NCBI GenBank assembly: GCA_031835245.1
Contig: JAVKOQ010000111.1
Span: forward strand, 103,897 to 167,896
Direction of reading: 5' to 3'
DNA: 64,000 nucleotides
From: Balamuthia mandrillaris
Lineage: Eukaryota > Discosea > Longamoebia > Balamuthiidae
In this document: positions 11,125 through 20,087 of the stretch, in pieces
Position numbering within the stretch: position 1 is the first letter of the stretch
Layout: each line of letters opens with the position of its first letter
The notes under the pieces: generated by a model
Seen by the model: only the letters and a program-made list of their open reading frames with translations
Databases searched by the model: none
Told to the model about the DNA's origin: nothing
Program-made: the position numbers and the translations under genes

Positions 11125-12739
11125 TTTCGTTTGCTAAGCATAGAGGTCCTAATGCAAAAGTTGCTGGAAGAAACGGAGAGGATGATGGAGACGATGGTAA
11201 CAGCTCCATGACCATCGGCCTTGGCGTTGGTCTCCCCATATTGCTCCTTCTCTTGTTGGGCGCCATCATCGTCGTTGCTTTCTTCGTGCTGCGAGCCAGA
11301 AAAATTGCGATGACCAGAGCGTCTGTGATAGGCGCCAGCGATGAAGAGATAGAAGAAGGAAGGTCTATCTATGCTTCCACTGATTCCCTGATCTCCACTT
11401 CGGGCGCCAAAGAGAAAGGCAGCAGCAGCTACAGCTATTCTTGCTGCTGGTGCTGTAGCCCCGCAGATCAAACACCTACCAGCTGGAGGACTTTCCTGGG
11501 CCATTCAGTATGCAGACTTGGAGTTTCTCGAAGAGGTTGGCAAAGGGTTAGTCTTTCTTGAAGCTCTTTTTTTCATGGTCTTGTGTTCATTTGTTCTTAC
11601 ACATGTGTACTGCTTCGCTGTGATATAGTGCATTTGGAGTTGTGTGGAAAGGCAAATGGAGAGGATCCACTGTGGCCATCAAAAAGGTTTCTCCCTCTCT
11701 CTCTCATCCCATATTCTTTGCAATGATGTTAACGCCTTTACTGTTCTAGTTGGGATTGGCCCAAGAAGACCTGAAGGCACTTCAAGGCGAAATCGAAATC
11801 ATGCAGTTCGTATTCCCTTTCTTTACTCATCTTGCGCTTGTGTTGTTCTTCTTGCTTTTGTTCTTCTTCTTCCTCTTCCTCTTCTTCTTGTGGTTGTTTC
11901 TCTACTAACAAACAAAAAACTAACTCAATAACAGAACTTTACGGCCACATGCCAACGTCGTTCAACTCATGGGCGTTTGTGTCGATAGCTCCAGCCCCTA
12001 CCTCGTCACCGAGTACATGCCCAAAGGTGACCTCCGCCACTTCCTCCATTCTGCAGAGGGCAAGTCCAAGGTGGATGAAGCCATGATGATCCGCATGGCC
12101 AGGGAGATCGCCGCCGGCATGTGCCATTTGCACTCGGAAGGAATCACTCACAGAGACTTGGCTGCTCGCAACTTGTTGCTCACGAACGAGTGTGCTATCA
12201 AGGTGTCGGACTTTGGGTTGAGCCGCAGACGAAGTGAGGAGAGCGCAGAGATGGAGGAACAAACCACCATGTCCACTGTTGGTCCTCTGAAATGGTACCC
12301 GCTTTCGTGTTCTTTCGCGGTTTCTTTTGCTTCTTTCTTCCTCATCATTCTGTTTGTTTGCTTTGTTTGTAGGATGGCACCGGAGAGCATTCTTAATCAT
12401 ACGTACTCGCCAAAGTCAGATGTGTGGAGCTATGGCATTGTCTTGTGGGAGATTGTGACCCATGGCAAGGAACCTTACAAGGGCTTAAGCCCCGTTCAAA
12501 CCGCTATCACAGTTGCTGAAAGAAGTTTGTTTCTCTCTTTCTCTTTGGTGCTTCTGATCGCATTCATTCTTATACTTGTGCTTCTTTCTCATGCGACGAT
12601 GACAGGAGAGACCTTAGAGATTCCAAATGACGCTCCAGAGGTATTGCAACAGATCATGCAGGATTGTTGGCAGTTTGAAGCTAAAGACAGACCCACCTTT
12701 CAAGAGCTGTTGGACATGCTCCCTGAACAGGATAGCTAA
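9142..12739 (+). CDS. Receptor tyrosine kinase with FG-GAP/VCBS ectodomain
   Basis: A signal peptide (FLSFFVFLLCCLASRTLA) leads into a beta-propeller-like ectodomain with at least five Ca-binding loops such as DFNGDSHADLL, DINNDGYDDVF and DFNEDGAPDFVV. A Cys pair (CEC) and a Ser/Glu/Asp-rich stalk follow. The transmembrane helix, about 11220-11300, contains GLPILLLLLLGAIIVVAFF. The kinase has the glycine loop GKGAFGVV, VAIKK, HRDLAARN (tyrosine-kinase type), DFG and KWMAPES, ending with DRPTFQELLDML. Exons are clear for 9142-9530, 9611-9863, 10053-10229, 10340-10402, 10510-11068 and the kinase; the frame change between the juxtamembrane exon (from 11146) and YADLEFLEEVGKG near 11515 needs an intron whose ends I could not fix. 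It would phosphorylate tyrosines in response to an unknown extracellular cue. Confidence 0.9.
9893..9965 (+). repeat. (TTTTG)n pentanucleotide array in a kinase-gene intron
   Basis: About 14 near-perfect TTTTG units sit just after the 5' splice site of the second intron of the receptor gene. Confidence 0.9.
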
Positions 12740-12790
12740 ATGGTCTTTGTTGTTTCTAATAATAATAACGTGTGCTTATTTCTTGGTTGT

Positions 12791-12792
<2 letters not shown>

Positions 12793-12831
<39 letters not shown>
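12793..12831 (+). repeat. (CT)n microsatellite after the receptor kinase stop
   Basis: About 20 CT units lie 55 bp after the TAA of the kinase gene, probably in its 3' UTR or in the convergent spacer with the repeat-protein gene. Confidence 0.8.
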
Positions 12832-12832
<1 letters not shown>

Positions 12833-12940
12833 CTGAGAGTCAAAGTTTTCAGAAAACGATAATATTGTCAAGTTTAAAACAGGCTGTAAACAAAGGGAGC
12901 AGGAAGGAGAGAAAGGCACAGAAGCGGTGTGTGCCTTTGC

Positions 12941-14169
12941 TTAGAAGAAGAACGGGCGCAAACTATGTGCGGAGCTGCCGTCATGTCCTCCTTGGTGGTC
13001 ATCAGAACTCTCTTTGGAGTCTTCTTTATCCCCATCGTGATGCTTGCCATCGTCCACATCTCCGCCATCATCCCCATCATGATGCTTGCCGTCGTCCACG
13101 TCTCCTCCGTCATTCCCATCATGATGCTTGCCGTCGTCAACGTCACCTCCGTCCTTGCCATCACCGACGTTTCCTCCGTCGTGGTGCTTGCCATCAATGT
13201 CTCCTCCATCCTTTCCATCTCCGATATTACCGCCGTCATACACATCTCCACCATCATAGACGTTTCCACCATCGTGGATGTTACCTCCATCATAATCATC
13301 ATAGATGTTTCCACCATCGTAGCCAACGTTGCCGCCATCGTAACCATCGTAAACGTTGCCTCCGTTGTAGACATTGCCGCCATCATACCCGTCGTAGACG
13401 TTTCCACCATCATAGACGTTGCCTCCGTTGTAGACGTTTCCTCCATCGTAGTCGATGTTGCCTCCGTCGTAGACGTTGCCTCCATCATATATGTTTCCGC
13501 CATCGTAACCGATGTTGCCGCCGTCATACCCGTTGTAACCGATGTTTCCGCCATCGTATGTTACGTTTCCTCCGTTGTTACCGTCATAGATGTTTCCTCC
13601 GTCATATGTGTTGTGTGTGTGTTTTTACCGTCGTATACGTTTCCTCCATCATAGACGTTCCCTCCGTTGTAGCCGATATTGCCACCATCGTAGACGATGC
13701 CACCATCATAGACGTTTCCTCCATTATAGACGTTCCCTCCGTTGTAACCGATGTTGCCACCATCGTCTCCGCCATCAATGACGTTTCCTCCATCGTAGCC
13801 AATGTTGCCGCCATCGTAACTGTCATAGATGTTTCTACCATCATAGACGTTTCCTCCGTTATAGCCCACGTTGCCGCCGTCGTAACCGTCATAGATATTA
13901 CCTCCGTCATAGGTAACGTCCCCTCCGTCGTATCGAATGTCTCCTCCGTCGTAGACGTTCCCTCCGTTGTATCCAACATTGCCGCCGTCATACCCGTCGT
14001 AACGGATGTTGCCACCGTCGTAGACGTTTCCTCCATTGTAGCCGATGTTGCCGCCATTGTAGTTGCCCCTCTTCGCGGGGGGGTTCGCTGCAAGTGCGGC
14101 AGTCGCGAAAACTGCAACCATCATTACCACCATCGCGAGCGTCAGTCGGTTGCCTCTCATCTTCACCAT
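12941..14169 (-). CDS. Secreted Tyr-Asp-Gly-Gly-Asn repeat protein
   Basis: A signal peptide (LTLAMVVMMVAVFATAALA) precedes about 35-40 imperfect repeats of the type YDGGNV, YNGGNI and YDGYDGGNVG. They become DGKHHDGG-like near the C-terminus, which ends in a charged SKESSDDHQGG tail. I do not recognise a family; such repeats suit an extracellular matrix, cell-wall or adhesive protein, and regularly spaced Tyr could cross-link (inference). The reading frame changes at about 13597-13634, where a short CA-rich insert interrupts the array. Either a ~32 nt intron (GTAAAA..GGAG) or a frameshift at the CA tract is needed to join the halves. It lies between two FG-GAP genes and has a TATA box 110 bp upstream. 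Confidence 0.75.
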
Positions 14170-14275
14170 GTGTCACCTTAAAGTTGTTTCTTGTGTGTTT
14201 TTGTTAAGTTTGTGTTGTGTTGTTTTGTTTTGCTTGTTGTGTTTGTTGAATGAAGCTCGTGATGATAATATAGCA

Positions 14276-14282
14276 TTTTATA
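14276..14282 (-). promoter_or_regulatory. TATA box (TATAAAA) of the repeat-protein gene
   Basis: On the reverse strand TATAAAA sits about 107 bp upstream of the start codon at 14169, in an AT-rich context. It is one of the clearest TATA boxes in the window. Confidence 0.5.
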
Positions 14283-14637
14283 GTAGTAATGGTACCTTGA
14301 AGTTGCTTCCAAAGTAGGAAACAGGATGGTTTTAGAACCATGGTTGTCATTCCTGGAAAAATTGCCCACTTTCCTGCACTAAAGTGGGTTCCATTCCCCT
14401 CATTCATGTGTTTTCGATGGAAGCTCATGCAGGTAACGCTTTTCATTGGTGTGCCCATGTAATTTTGAAAACGAGCCACTTCTACGGGAGAAAAAAGAAG
14501 AAGGAAGGATGAAGAGAAAGAACAAGAAGAAGAAGAACAACAAGAAGAATAAAGAAAGAAGGGTGTAACTATTGGCAAGGAGATAAAAGAGTTTATGACT
14601 TTGAAGAAAGATACTTGCAAATAACACGGTTGTGTTT

Positions 14638-16478
14638 TCAATTCAGCAGAGAAAGGAAGGGCAGGAGGGTGGCAGCGCTTCCACCATCACCGTCTTCCCC
14701 GTCAGAAGGGGTACCATCTTCTTCCAGACCGTCATCAAGTTCGCTGGCATCCGAGAAGCTGTCGGAGTACTCGGGTTGCTCTCCGTCTGCCCTCCCGTCC
14801 TCCAAGCCATCCTCAATGCCATCTTCAACGCCGTCTTCAGCTCCATCAGCAACTCCGTCTTCAACGCCATCCTCAACTCCGTCTTCAGCTCCGTCTTCAA
14901 CACCATCCTCAACTCCGTCTTCAGCGCCATCCGTTCCATCGGCAATGCACTCGCAAGAAGACAAGAACAGCAAGTTGGCAGCCGGAGAACGAGTCGTGGA
15001 TACAAAGTCAGGGTATCCATCCTCGTTGAAGTCGCCAAACACTCCATTCAAGTTGCCAGCACTCACAGAGTTAACTACGCCAGGTGCCAAAGTGAAGGCA
15101 CCCGTGCCGTCGTTCAACAACAGCTTGCATGCGTCCAGGTCATTGAAAATGAAGGCGTCCAGGTCGGAGTCGCCATCAACGTCCACCAACGCAAGGGCCT
15201 GAGAGTCGTCGGTTTGGGTGGCAGTCAGGTAGACAATATCAAAGTCTGTGGGGGTGGAGGTTCCAAAGAGGATCTTTTGGTTGTGTTGTGGTTAGCTTGA
15301 GAAGAAACAAAAACGAGAAGAACAGAAGAGACAGAGAAGGAGGCATTACCACATCAGAACACAAAGCGCATGTGGCATAGAAGTCGATGTACTCGTCGTC
15401 ATTAATATAGCCCTGTTAGACGACAAAGGAGAGGCAAAATGTTAGCTTTCGATATAGAGATATAAACGACAACATGCCCTCGAAGAAACGAACCTTCTCG
15501 AGACGAGTGTACTCTCCAGCTGCCAGGTTAATAAAAACCCATGATGCTCCTAGAATGCCGGTTGGTGCGTTGAGAACAACTGCCACCGTGGGAGTGTCCA
15601 TGTGGTTAAAGTCATTCCTGCTGTACTGACCATTACCAAGAATAACCAAGTCCAGCCTAGCATCATCATTCAAGTCGTGCTGTTTGGTATCAAAGAGCAG
15701 ATGTTTTTGTTAACATCCCCAAACGTTGAAGAAAGAAGGAAAGAAAGAGAGAGAGAGAGAGAAAGAGAAGTACCGTTTGTCCATCTACCGAGGAGCCTCC
15801 AAACCATTCAGACTCGCCCTGAAAAGCTCCCTTCAGCTCATAGTCCCTGTAGACGATCTGGTCCCCCCAGCTCAGGAAGTTGTCCATTTCGGTTTGCAAG
15901 TCCAGGACGTCGGGGTAGTCATCTCCGTTGAAGTCACCCATTACAAGGGCGTTGGTGTACTCGGTCGACTGGGGGGAGGAGTCGTCCCAAGGCCACACGT
16001 GCACGAAAATATCATCGGGGTCCGAAACGAAAGTCTTTTAAAAAAAATTACAAAATGGTTAATTGTTATTGTTGAAAGCAACCCAAGTTTAAAGTGCGTA
16101 CGGTGATGCGTGTGCCGCCGCCAACACGATGTCGACGTCCTGGTCGGGGGAGGGATGGTCCAAAAGGCCCAACGCAAAGTCCTTTGTGAGACCCGAGCCT
16201 GGGTTGTTGAATTCAAAGTCCAACTTGGTAAAATTGCCGGCGCCGTCTCCGTACCAGATGAATGGACCCAGTAAGCCTGAGGACTTGCCCGTGAGGAGGT
16301 CAAGGTGTCCGTCCTTGTTAAAGTCATGGACTGCCGCTGCGTTCATGGTCTGGGTCATGTCGGAAAGCTCCTCTACCGTCTGCCAGTTGAGGCAGGGGCA
16401 TGCCTCTCCCAACGCAAGCTCCGCAGAGCAGAAGAGAGAGAGCAGCAGAAAGGAGGCAACGGCCAAGTATCTCTGCAT
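14638..16478 (-). CDS. Secreted FG-GAP/VCBS protein, paralogue of the receptor-kinase ectodomain
   Basis: The protein starts at ATG 16476-16478 with a signal peptide (YLAVASFLLLSLFCSAELALG), then EACPCLNWQ, matching ECPCHWQ after the receptor signal peptide. Six or so DxNxDxxxD loops follow (DFNKDGHLDLL, DFNGDDYPDVLDL, DLNDDARLDLVIL, DFNEDGYPDFV). The domain ends LLFLSSCEC, as the receptor one ends LLFLSTCEC. After it comes a tandem Glu-Asp-Gly-Val/Ala stalk (about 14830-14950) and a short hydrophobic C-terminus that may be a weak lipid-anchor signal. There is no kinase or clear transmembrane helix. At least five exons are needed, with introns near 16030-16110, 15690-15770, 15420-15490 and 15280-15400. 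A soluble or anchored partner or decoy of the receptor is possible but unproven. Confidence 0.82.
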
Positions 16479-16981
16479 TGTTTGTTGTGTATGGTGTGAT
16501 GTGTATTGGTCCGAAAAAATAACGACAACGTAGGATGCTTGAGTTTCAGTTTGCGTGGATGTGGGGCTCGAGGAAAACGGAAAGAAGGAGGAAGACGATT
16601 GGACGTGTTAACTCAACTAGCCTTATAAAGGGAATTGGCTCTCCCACGTGAATCATCGTTTTGCTGATTTCAAACCTACGGGACCTTTTTTAACTCTCAG
16701 AAGCTCATTGCTTTTGGTGGTCAAACAAACGAGCAGAAATAAAACGCTTTACTGTTATTCGGGGAATTTATCATTGCTGCTAGCGTGTTTTCTTTTCCAA
16801 ATGGCGCCCTTCCAGGAACAAGAGTCTTCGACCGTTTTTGTTCGGCAGAAAAACTGTGTTTCGTTGCATAAATCCGGTTCAAAGTTTGAACTTCAAACCC
16901 GCAAAACAGTCCACACACCACAGCCATGGTTCCGCTCATTGACCCTCTCTCTCTCTATCTCTCTCTGTCTCTCTCTGTCTC

Positions 16982-17022
<41 letters not shown>

Positions 17023-17240
17023 ATCTCTCTTGCTCCCAGCTTGTGTGTCCCTCTCTCCTCGTAATGTTACTTTTTTTCCTGACTACAATTCACCCCAATC
17101 AGAAACATATGATAAGTCTACAGGAGTAGAGAGAACTGCGCCATCGGAGTCAATTAGGTTGCCAGACTATGACGGCATAGGGCAAGAAAACAGATAATCC
17201 CTTGGCGTCCCCGGTAATAACGGTACACCAGTCCTACACT
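16479..17240. other. Intergenic: promoter of the FG-GAP gene and a CT microsatellite
   Basis: A TATA-like TTTATAAG on the reverse strand at 16623-16630 lies about 145 bp upstream of the FG-GAP start. From 16944 to 17035 runs a (CT)n array with interspersed CTAT and CTGT units. I see no gene. The segment ends at the left inverted repeat of the Fanzor element. Confidence 0.55.
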
Positions 17241-17282
17241 AAGGCGGCGCCAAGATCAAGCCGATCCATGGGACAACGAAAA
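17241..17282 (+). repeat. Left inverted repeat of the Fanzor element
   Basis: It begins AAGGCGGCGCCAAGATCA and ends GGACAACGAAAA. Its reverse complement is found at 19697-19736 with two small gaps. Confidence 0.6.
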
Positions 17283-17440
17283 TAAAGCAAAATTAGTAAA
17301 AGGAAAACAAAAAACAGAGAAACAAAAAATAACCCACCTCCGGCGTGCCTAATCACGGCTTGTCTTACGACTCGCTATAAGCAACGGTGCCGGCACCAAA
17401 GCAACCTTACCGCCTACCGCCCCCTCACAGAGGAGGAGGA
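17283..17440 (-). ncRNA. Candidate guide-RNA (omega/fRNA) region at the Fanzor 3' end
   Basis: In TnpB/Fanzor systems the guide RNA scaffold overlaps the 3' end of the nuclease gene and the element end. Here the segment past the stop contains a GC-rich palindrome GGTGCCGGCACC (17387-17398) able to form a hairpin. About 70-80 nt around it are conserved at 59720-59800, where no Fanzor ORF remains. Conservation of a noncoding segment argues for function or for an element end. No transcript is demonstrated. Confidence 0.35.
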
Positions 17441-19150
17441 GGAGGTGGTAAGTGCTTGCAACGTAAAAAAGCGGATCAAGATGTTTCGGGCGGCGTTGGC
17501 ATCTCGATCCGCCTGGTAGCCACACTCGGGTTGGGGGCACCGAAAGGTCTTGTTTCCCCCCAACTGGTGGTGGACTTGGCCGCACTTGCCGCAGGTCTTG
17601 GAGGTGTATTCCTCATCGCAGAGGCAGACCGTACAGGACGGAAATTGCTGGGCCTTGTTGAGGAGCCTCTGCCTGAAGCGATAGTGGGACCAGGTGAGCA
17701 TGGCTCTGGCCGTTCGCGAGCCAATGCGGCGGTGGCCTCGCCGCACCATCTGCTGGCTCCTGAACTCTGGCAGAAGGATGAGGGAGAAGTTCCTGACCAA
17801 CCAAGACACGAGCTTCTTGTGGAGGTCATCCACCAGGTTGCGGATCCTCTGGCGAAGCCGAGCAGCGGCCCTTCGGAGACGGCGCCGTTGTCTGTGGTTG
17901 ACCTTGGTGCCCTTACTCTGCATGCGATCCAGGCGGTGGCACAGCTTGCCTATCTCGTTGATGTCCGCTTTGCCCCACTCGGTGACCTCCCCGCAGCCGT
18001 TGTAGGTGGTCATGAATGTGCGCACTCCTGGATCCAAGGCGATGATGCCTGCCTCTCTCCTTCGGTGCTCACGGGCTTGGCTCTCGCCCATGAGCTTCAA
18101 AGGCTGAGGCACGCAGAGGTAGTAATGGCCCAGTCGAGTGTCCTTCACCAGACGAACGGCATAGAGCACCTCTGACGGAACTTTGTAGTTCTTGTCCCTC
18201 GCTTTGATTCGCGCCTCCCCGAAGAAGAGTTGGCGGATAGAGCTGTTGTGGTTCCACTCCCTGGCTTGGATGCTGAGAGACTGGCTCTTGTCCTTCCTAC
18301 CACGGAACTTCATCTGGAATCCAGTCGTGCCTCTGCCCGCCGCCAAGCTGCTTTTCACGCCGTTGAAGAAATCATCGACAGCGTCACTCCGAATGAATCG
18401 AGGAGTTTCCAACACCCACGCAAGGCTCTTGTTCTCTCCCTTGAAATTGCTGTTATTTAGGAATTTCTTCCTGACTTGTTCCTTCATCTCATCACGAGGC
18501 ATTCCTTGATGTTCACGATGGAACTCCACGGCCTTGTTGTAGGTCCATCGTACTGTGCCGAACCACTTGGCCAGCGTCTTCTTTTGTTCTGAGCGCGGAT
18601 AAAGGCGGATCTTCTCCACTCGCCCCACTACCGGTTTCTCCTCTCCGTTCTTGCCTTTTTTGGTGAGCTGTACGGCTGGGCGAGACGGAACGAGTCCCTC
18701 GATGAGGCCTAACAAGCCTTTCTGGTTTTTCTCCTCTTCTTCCTTCTCCTTCTCCTCTTCCTCTTCCTCCTTCTTCTCCTTCTCCTTCTTCTTCTCCTCC
18801 TCCTCCTCCAACACCTTTTCTCCGTTAGGAATGTGCTTGCAGGCGGTGAACCATCCTGAACCACAGGCAAAGGGTTCTTCCAAGCACAAGGCTTCCGGGC
18901 GTATTAATCTTCTCCCGATTAAGCTGGAAAACTGGTTCCAAAAGGGCTGGGCGGGTGCAGCCTGCGGCCTTCCACGCTTCTGTGCCCTTGCCTGAGGTGC
19001 CGCTGGGGCGTTTTCCGCTCTTCTTTTCCGAGTAGCAGTGGAAGTAGCAGAAGTAGTGGCGCGACCCCCTTCCTTGTGGACCCGACCGAAGTGGATGGCC
19101 AACCCGTGAGAGGTAGCAAACTTTTTTCCGCACTGTGGGCAACTTGCCAT
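17414..19150 (-). CDS. Fanzor (eukaryotic TnpB-like RNA-guided DNA endonuclease)
   Basis: One uninterrupted exon encodes 578 residues. A C2H2 finger lies at the N-terminus (C4, C7, H20, H25). A basic, Ala-rich linker and a Glu/Lys low-complexity stretch (about residues 113-142) precede the TnpB-like core, which starts near EKIRLYPRSEQKKTLAKWF. The RuvC catalytic motifs are complete: ALDPGVRTF (D373), LLPEFRSQ (E462) and DRDANAARN (residues 548-556). The target-nucleic-acid zinc ribbon has C520, C523, C538 and C543. Fanzors use a guide RNA from the element end to cut matching DNA, probably in the nucleus. Lack of introns and of stops, unlike all neighbours, suggests recent arrival. The length fits compact Fanzor2-like proteins, but subtype is inferred. 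Confidence 0.93.
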   Translation of the reverse strand: MASCPQCGKKFATSHGLAIHFGRVHKEGGRATTSATSTATRKRRAENAPAAPQARAQKRGRPQAAPAQPFWNQFSSLIGRRLIRPEALCLEEPFACGSGWFTACKHIPNGEKVLEEEEEKKKEKEKKEEEEEEKEKEEEEKNQKGLLGLIEGLVPSRPAVQLTKKGKNGEEKPVVGRVEKIRLYPRSEQKKTLAKWFGTVRWTYNKAVEFHREHQGMPRDEMKEQVRKKFLNNSNFKGENKSLAWVLETPRFIRSDAVDDFFNGVKSSLAAGRGTTGFQMKFRGRKDKSQSLSIQAREWNHNSSIRQLFFGEARIKARDKNYKVPSEVLYAVRLVKDTRLGHYYLCVPQPLKLMGESQAREHRRREAGIIALDPGVRTFMTTYNGCGEVTEWGKADINEIGKLCHRLDRMQSKGTKVNHRQRRRLRRAAARLRQRIRNLVDDLHKKLVSWLVRNFSLILLPEFRSQQMVRRGHRRIGSRTARAMLTWSHYRFRQRLLNKAQQFPSCTVCLCDEEYTSKTCGKCGQVHHQLGGNKTFRCPQPECGYQADRDANAARNILIRFFTLQALTTSSSSSVRGR

Positions 19151-19649
19151 TCAGGCCAGCTTCCAGCAGCGTTGTGGAAGAGGCGCACAGAGGTTCGTGA
19201 TGCTGTTCTTTTTTAAACAAAAGAAATCATTAGTGAGTGGTTGGTAACAAATTTTTTTTCCATCATCAAAAAATGTAGTGAGCGAGCAGAGAAAAAAGAA
19301 CGCTACCTTTTCAATCGGAGCAGTGCCCCTGCCTGCGGCTGAACCGCTTCGGTTTCCACCTCTGCCTCCTTCCGCTGGTTTCCTCCTTGTGTAGTAGAAG
19401 CGTAGCAATGAGAAATACGGTGGTGCGTGGAGCTTCGTGGATGTGTGTGTCTGTGTGTTTACTTTTGAAAAGAAAGAAAAGAAGAGAAGAAAAGAAAACG
19501 AGTAGCAGAAAAGTGTCAAGGCGAATGACGAGTACCAAAAGTTTATTGGCGGCAGCAGCAGCATGAGCATCCATTCCGTACACCCCCCACCCCACACCCC
19601 AACCCACCACTTTGCCTTCAAAGACGTGGGAGAAGGAAGGGTTGTTTTG

Positions 19650-19662
19650 GCGGGAAACATGC
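19650..19662 (-). promoter_or_regulatory. E2F-like site TTTCCCGCCAAAA upstream of Fanzor
   Basis: The sequence matches the E2F/DP consensus and lies inside the element about 500 bp before the Fanzor start. A nearly identical site precedes TDP1. Binding is not shown. Confidence 0.35.
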
Positions 19663-19696
19663 TCATTGGCCCAAAAGACTAATGGCGTGATTTCTT

Positions 19697-19736
19697 TTTT
19701 CGTTGTCCTTAGATCTTATGATCTTTGCGCCGCCTT
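19697..19736 (-). repeat. Right inverted repeat of the Fanzor element
   Basis: Read on the reverse strand it starts AAGGCGGCGCAAAGATCA and ends GGACAACGAAAA, mirroring the left arm. Confidence 0.6.
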
Positions 19737-20087
19737 ATTCTCTCACTGTCACCGGTCTTAGTCCTACACCGCGAGTCGATTACCGTTGCAGATGTCGTCG
19801 TGTCGTCGTGTGTTCCCCCTTTCACTTGGATACGGAATTTTTGCCTTTTTGAGATATGTATGATGTCATCCAGCCATGTGTCGACAACTATTTGATTTAT
19901 GATTGGCTCTTATTTCAACAGAGATCTGCTGCAATCTTTCACTGTTGCTGCTTAAGAAAGCAAAAGTCAACTTTCCTCTTCGGATCTGTACAATAGATCA
20001 TCTGGAAGCATGGCAACGAACACACCCCGGAACGCCATCTCTCTCGGGAGAACCCTTTCCGCTTTTTGCCCAAAAGCTGGTTGGCTC
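19737..20087. other. Intergenic between the Fanzor element and the proline-rich gene
   Basis: About 350 bp with one TGTCGACA at 19879-19886 and a short direct repeat GTCGTCGTGTCGTCGTG near 19795. No gene is supported. Confidence 0.5.
19879..19886. promoter_or_regulatory. TGTCGACA palindrome outside the Fanzor element
   Basis: Exact copy about 730 bp upstream of the Fanzor start and 200 bp past the 3' end of the next gene, so it could serve the nuclease gene only if transcription starts outside the element. Confidence 0.35.

Larger units (their letters stand above)
17241..19736 (-). mobile_element. Fanzor-bearing transposon with degenerate terminal inverted repeats
   Basis: The Fanzor gene is bracketed by inverted sequences 17241-17282 and 19697-19736, both reading AAGGCGGCGC..AAGATCA..GACAACGAAAA inward, with about 34 of 42 positions matching by eye. 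A direct repeat AGTCCTACAC occurs at 17230-17239, one base outside the left arm, and at 19760-19769, 23 bases outside the right arm. It may be a target duplication or chance. Eukaryotic Fanzors are known to ride in diverse DNA transposons. No transposase gene lies between the arms, so the element would be non-autonomous. The noncoding ends are 130-550 bp. Confidence 0.6.

Noticed and set aside
12941-14169. CRISPR-like regular repeat
   Set aside because: The units are coding hexapeptide repeats with no unique spacers, in a eukaryotic genome.
12772-14181. 469-codon His/Arg/Cys-rich forward frame over the repeat gene
   Set aside because: A repeat array is open in several frames. Only the reverse YDGGN frame has a signal peptide and a TATA box.
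14638-16478. Truncated pseudogene copy of the receptor kinase
   Set aside because: The protein has its own signal peptide, complete FG-GAP set, clean splice sites, a distinct C-terminal stalk and a proper stop, so it looks like a functional paralogue.
17130-17240. Extension of the Fanzor element further left by weak similarity to 59970
   Set aside because: The match is short and gapped; I could not extend it beyond chance.
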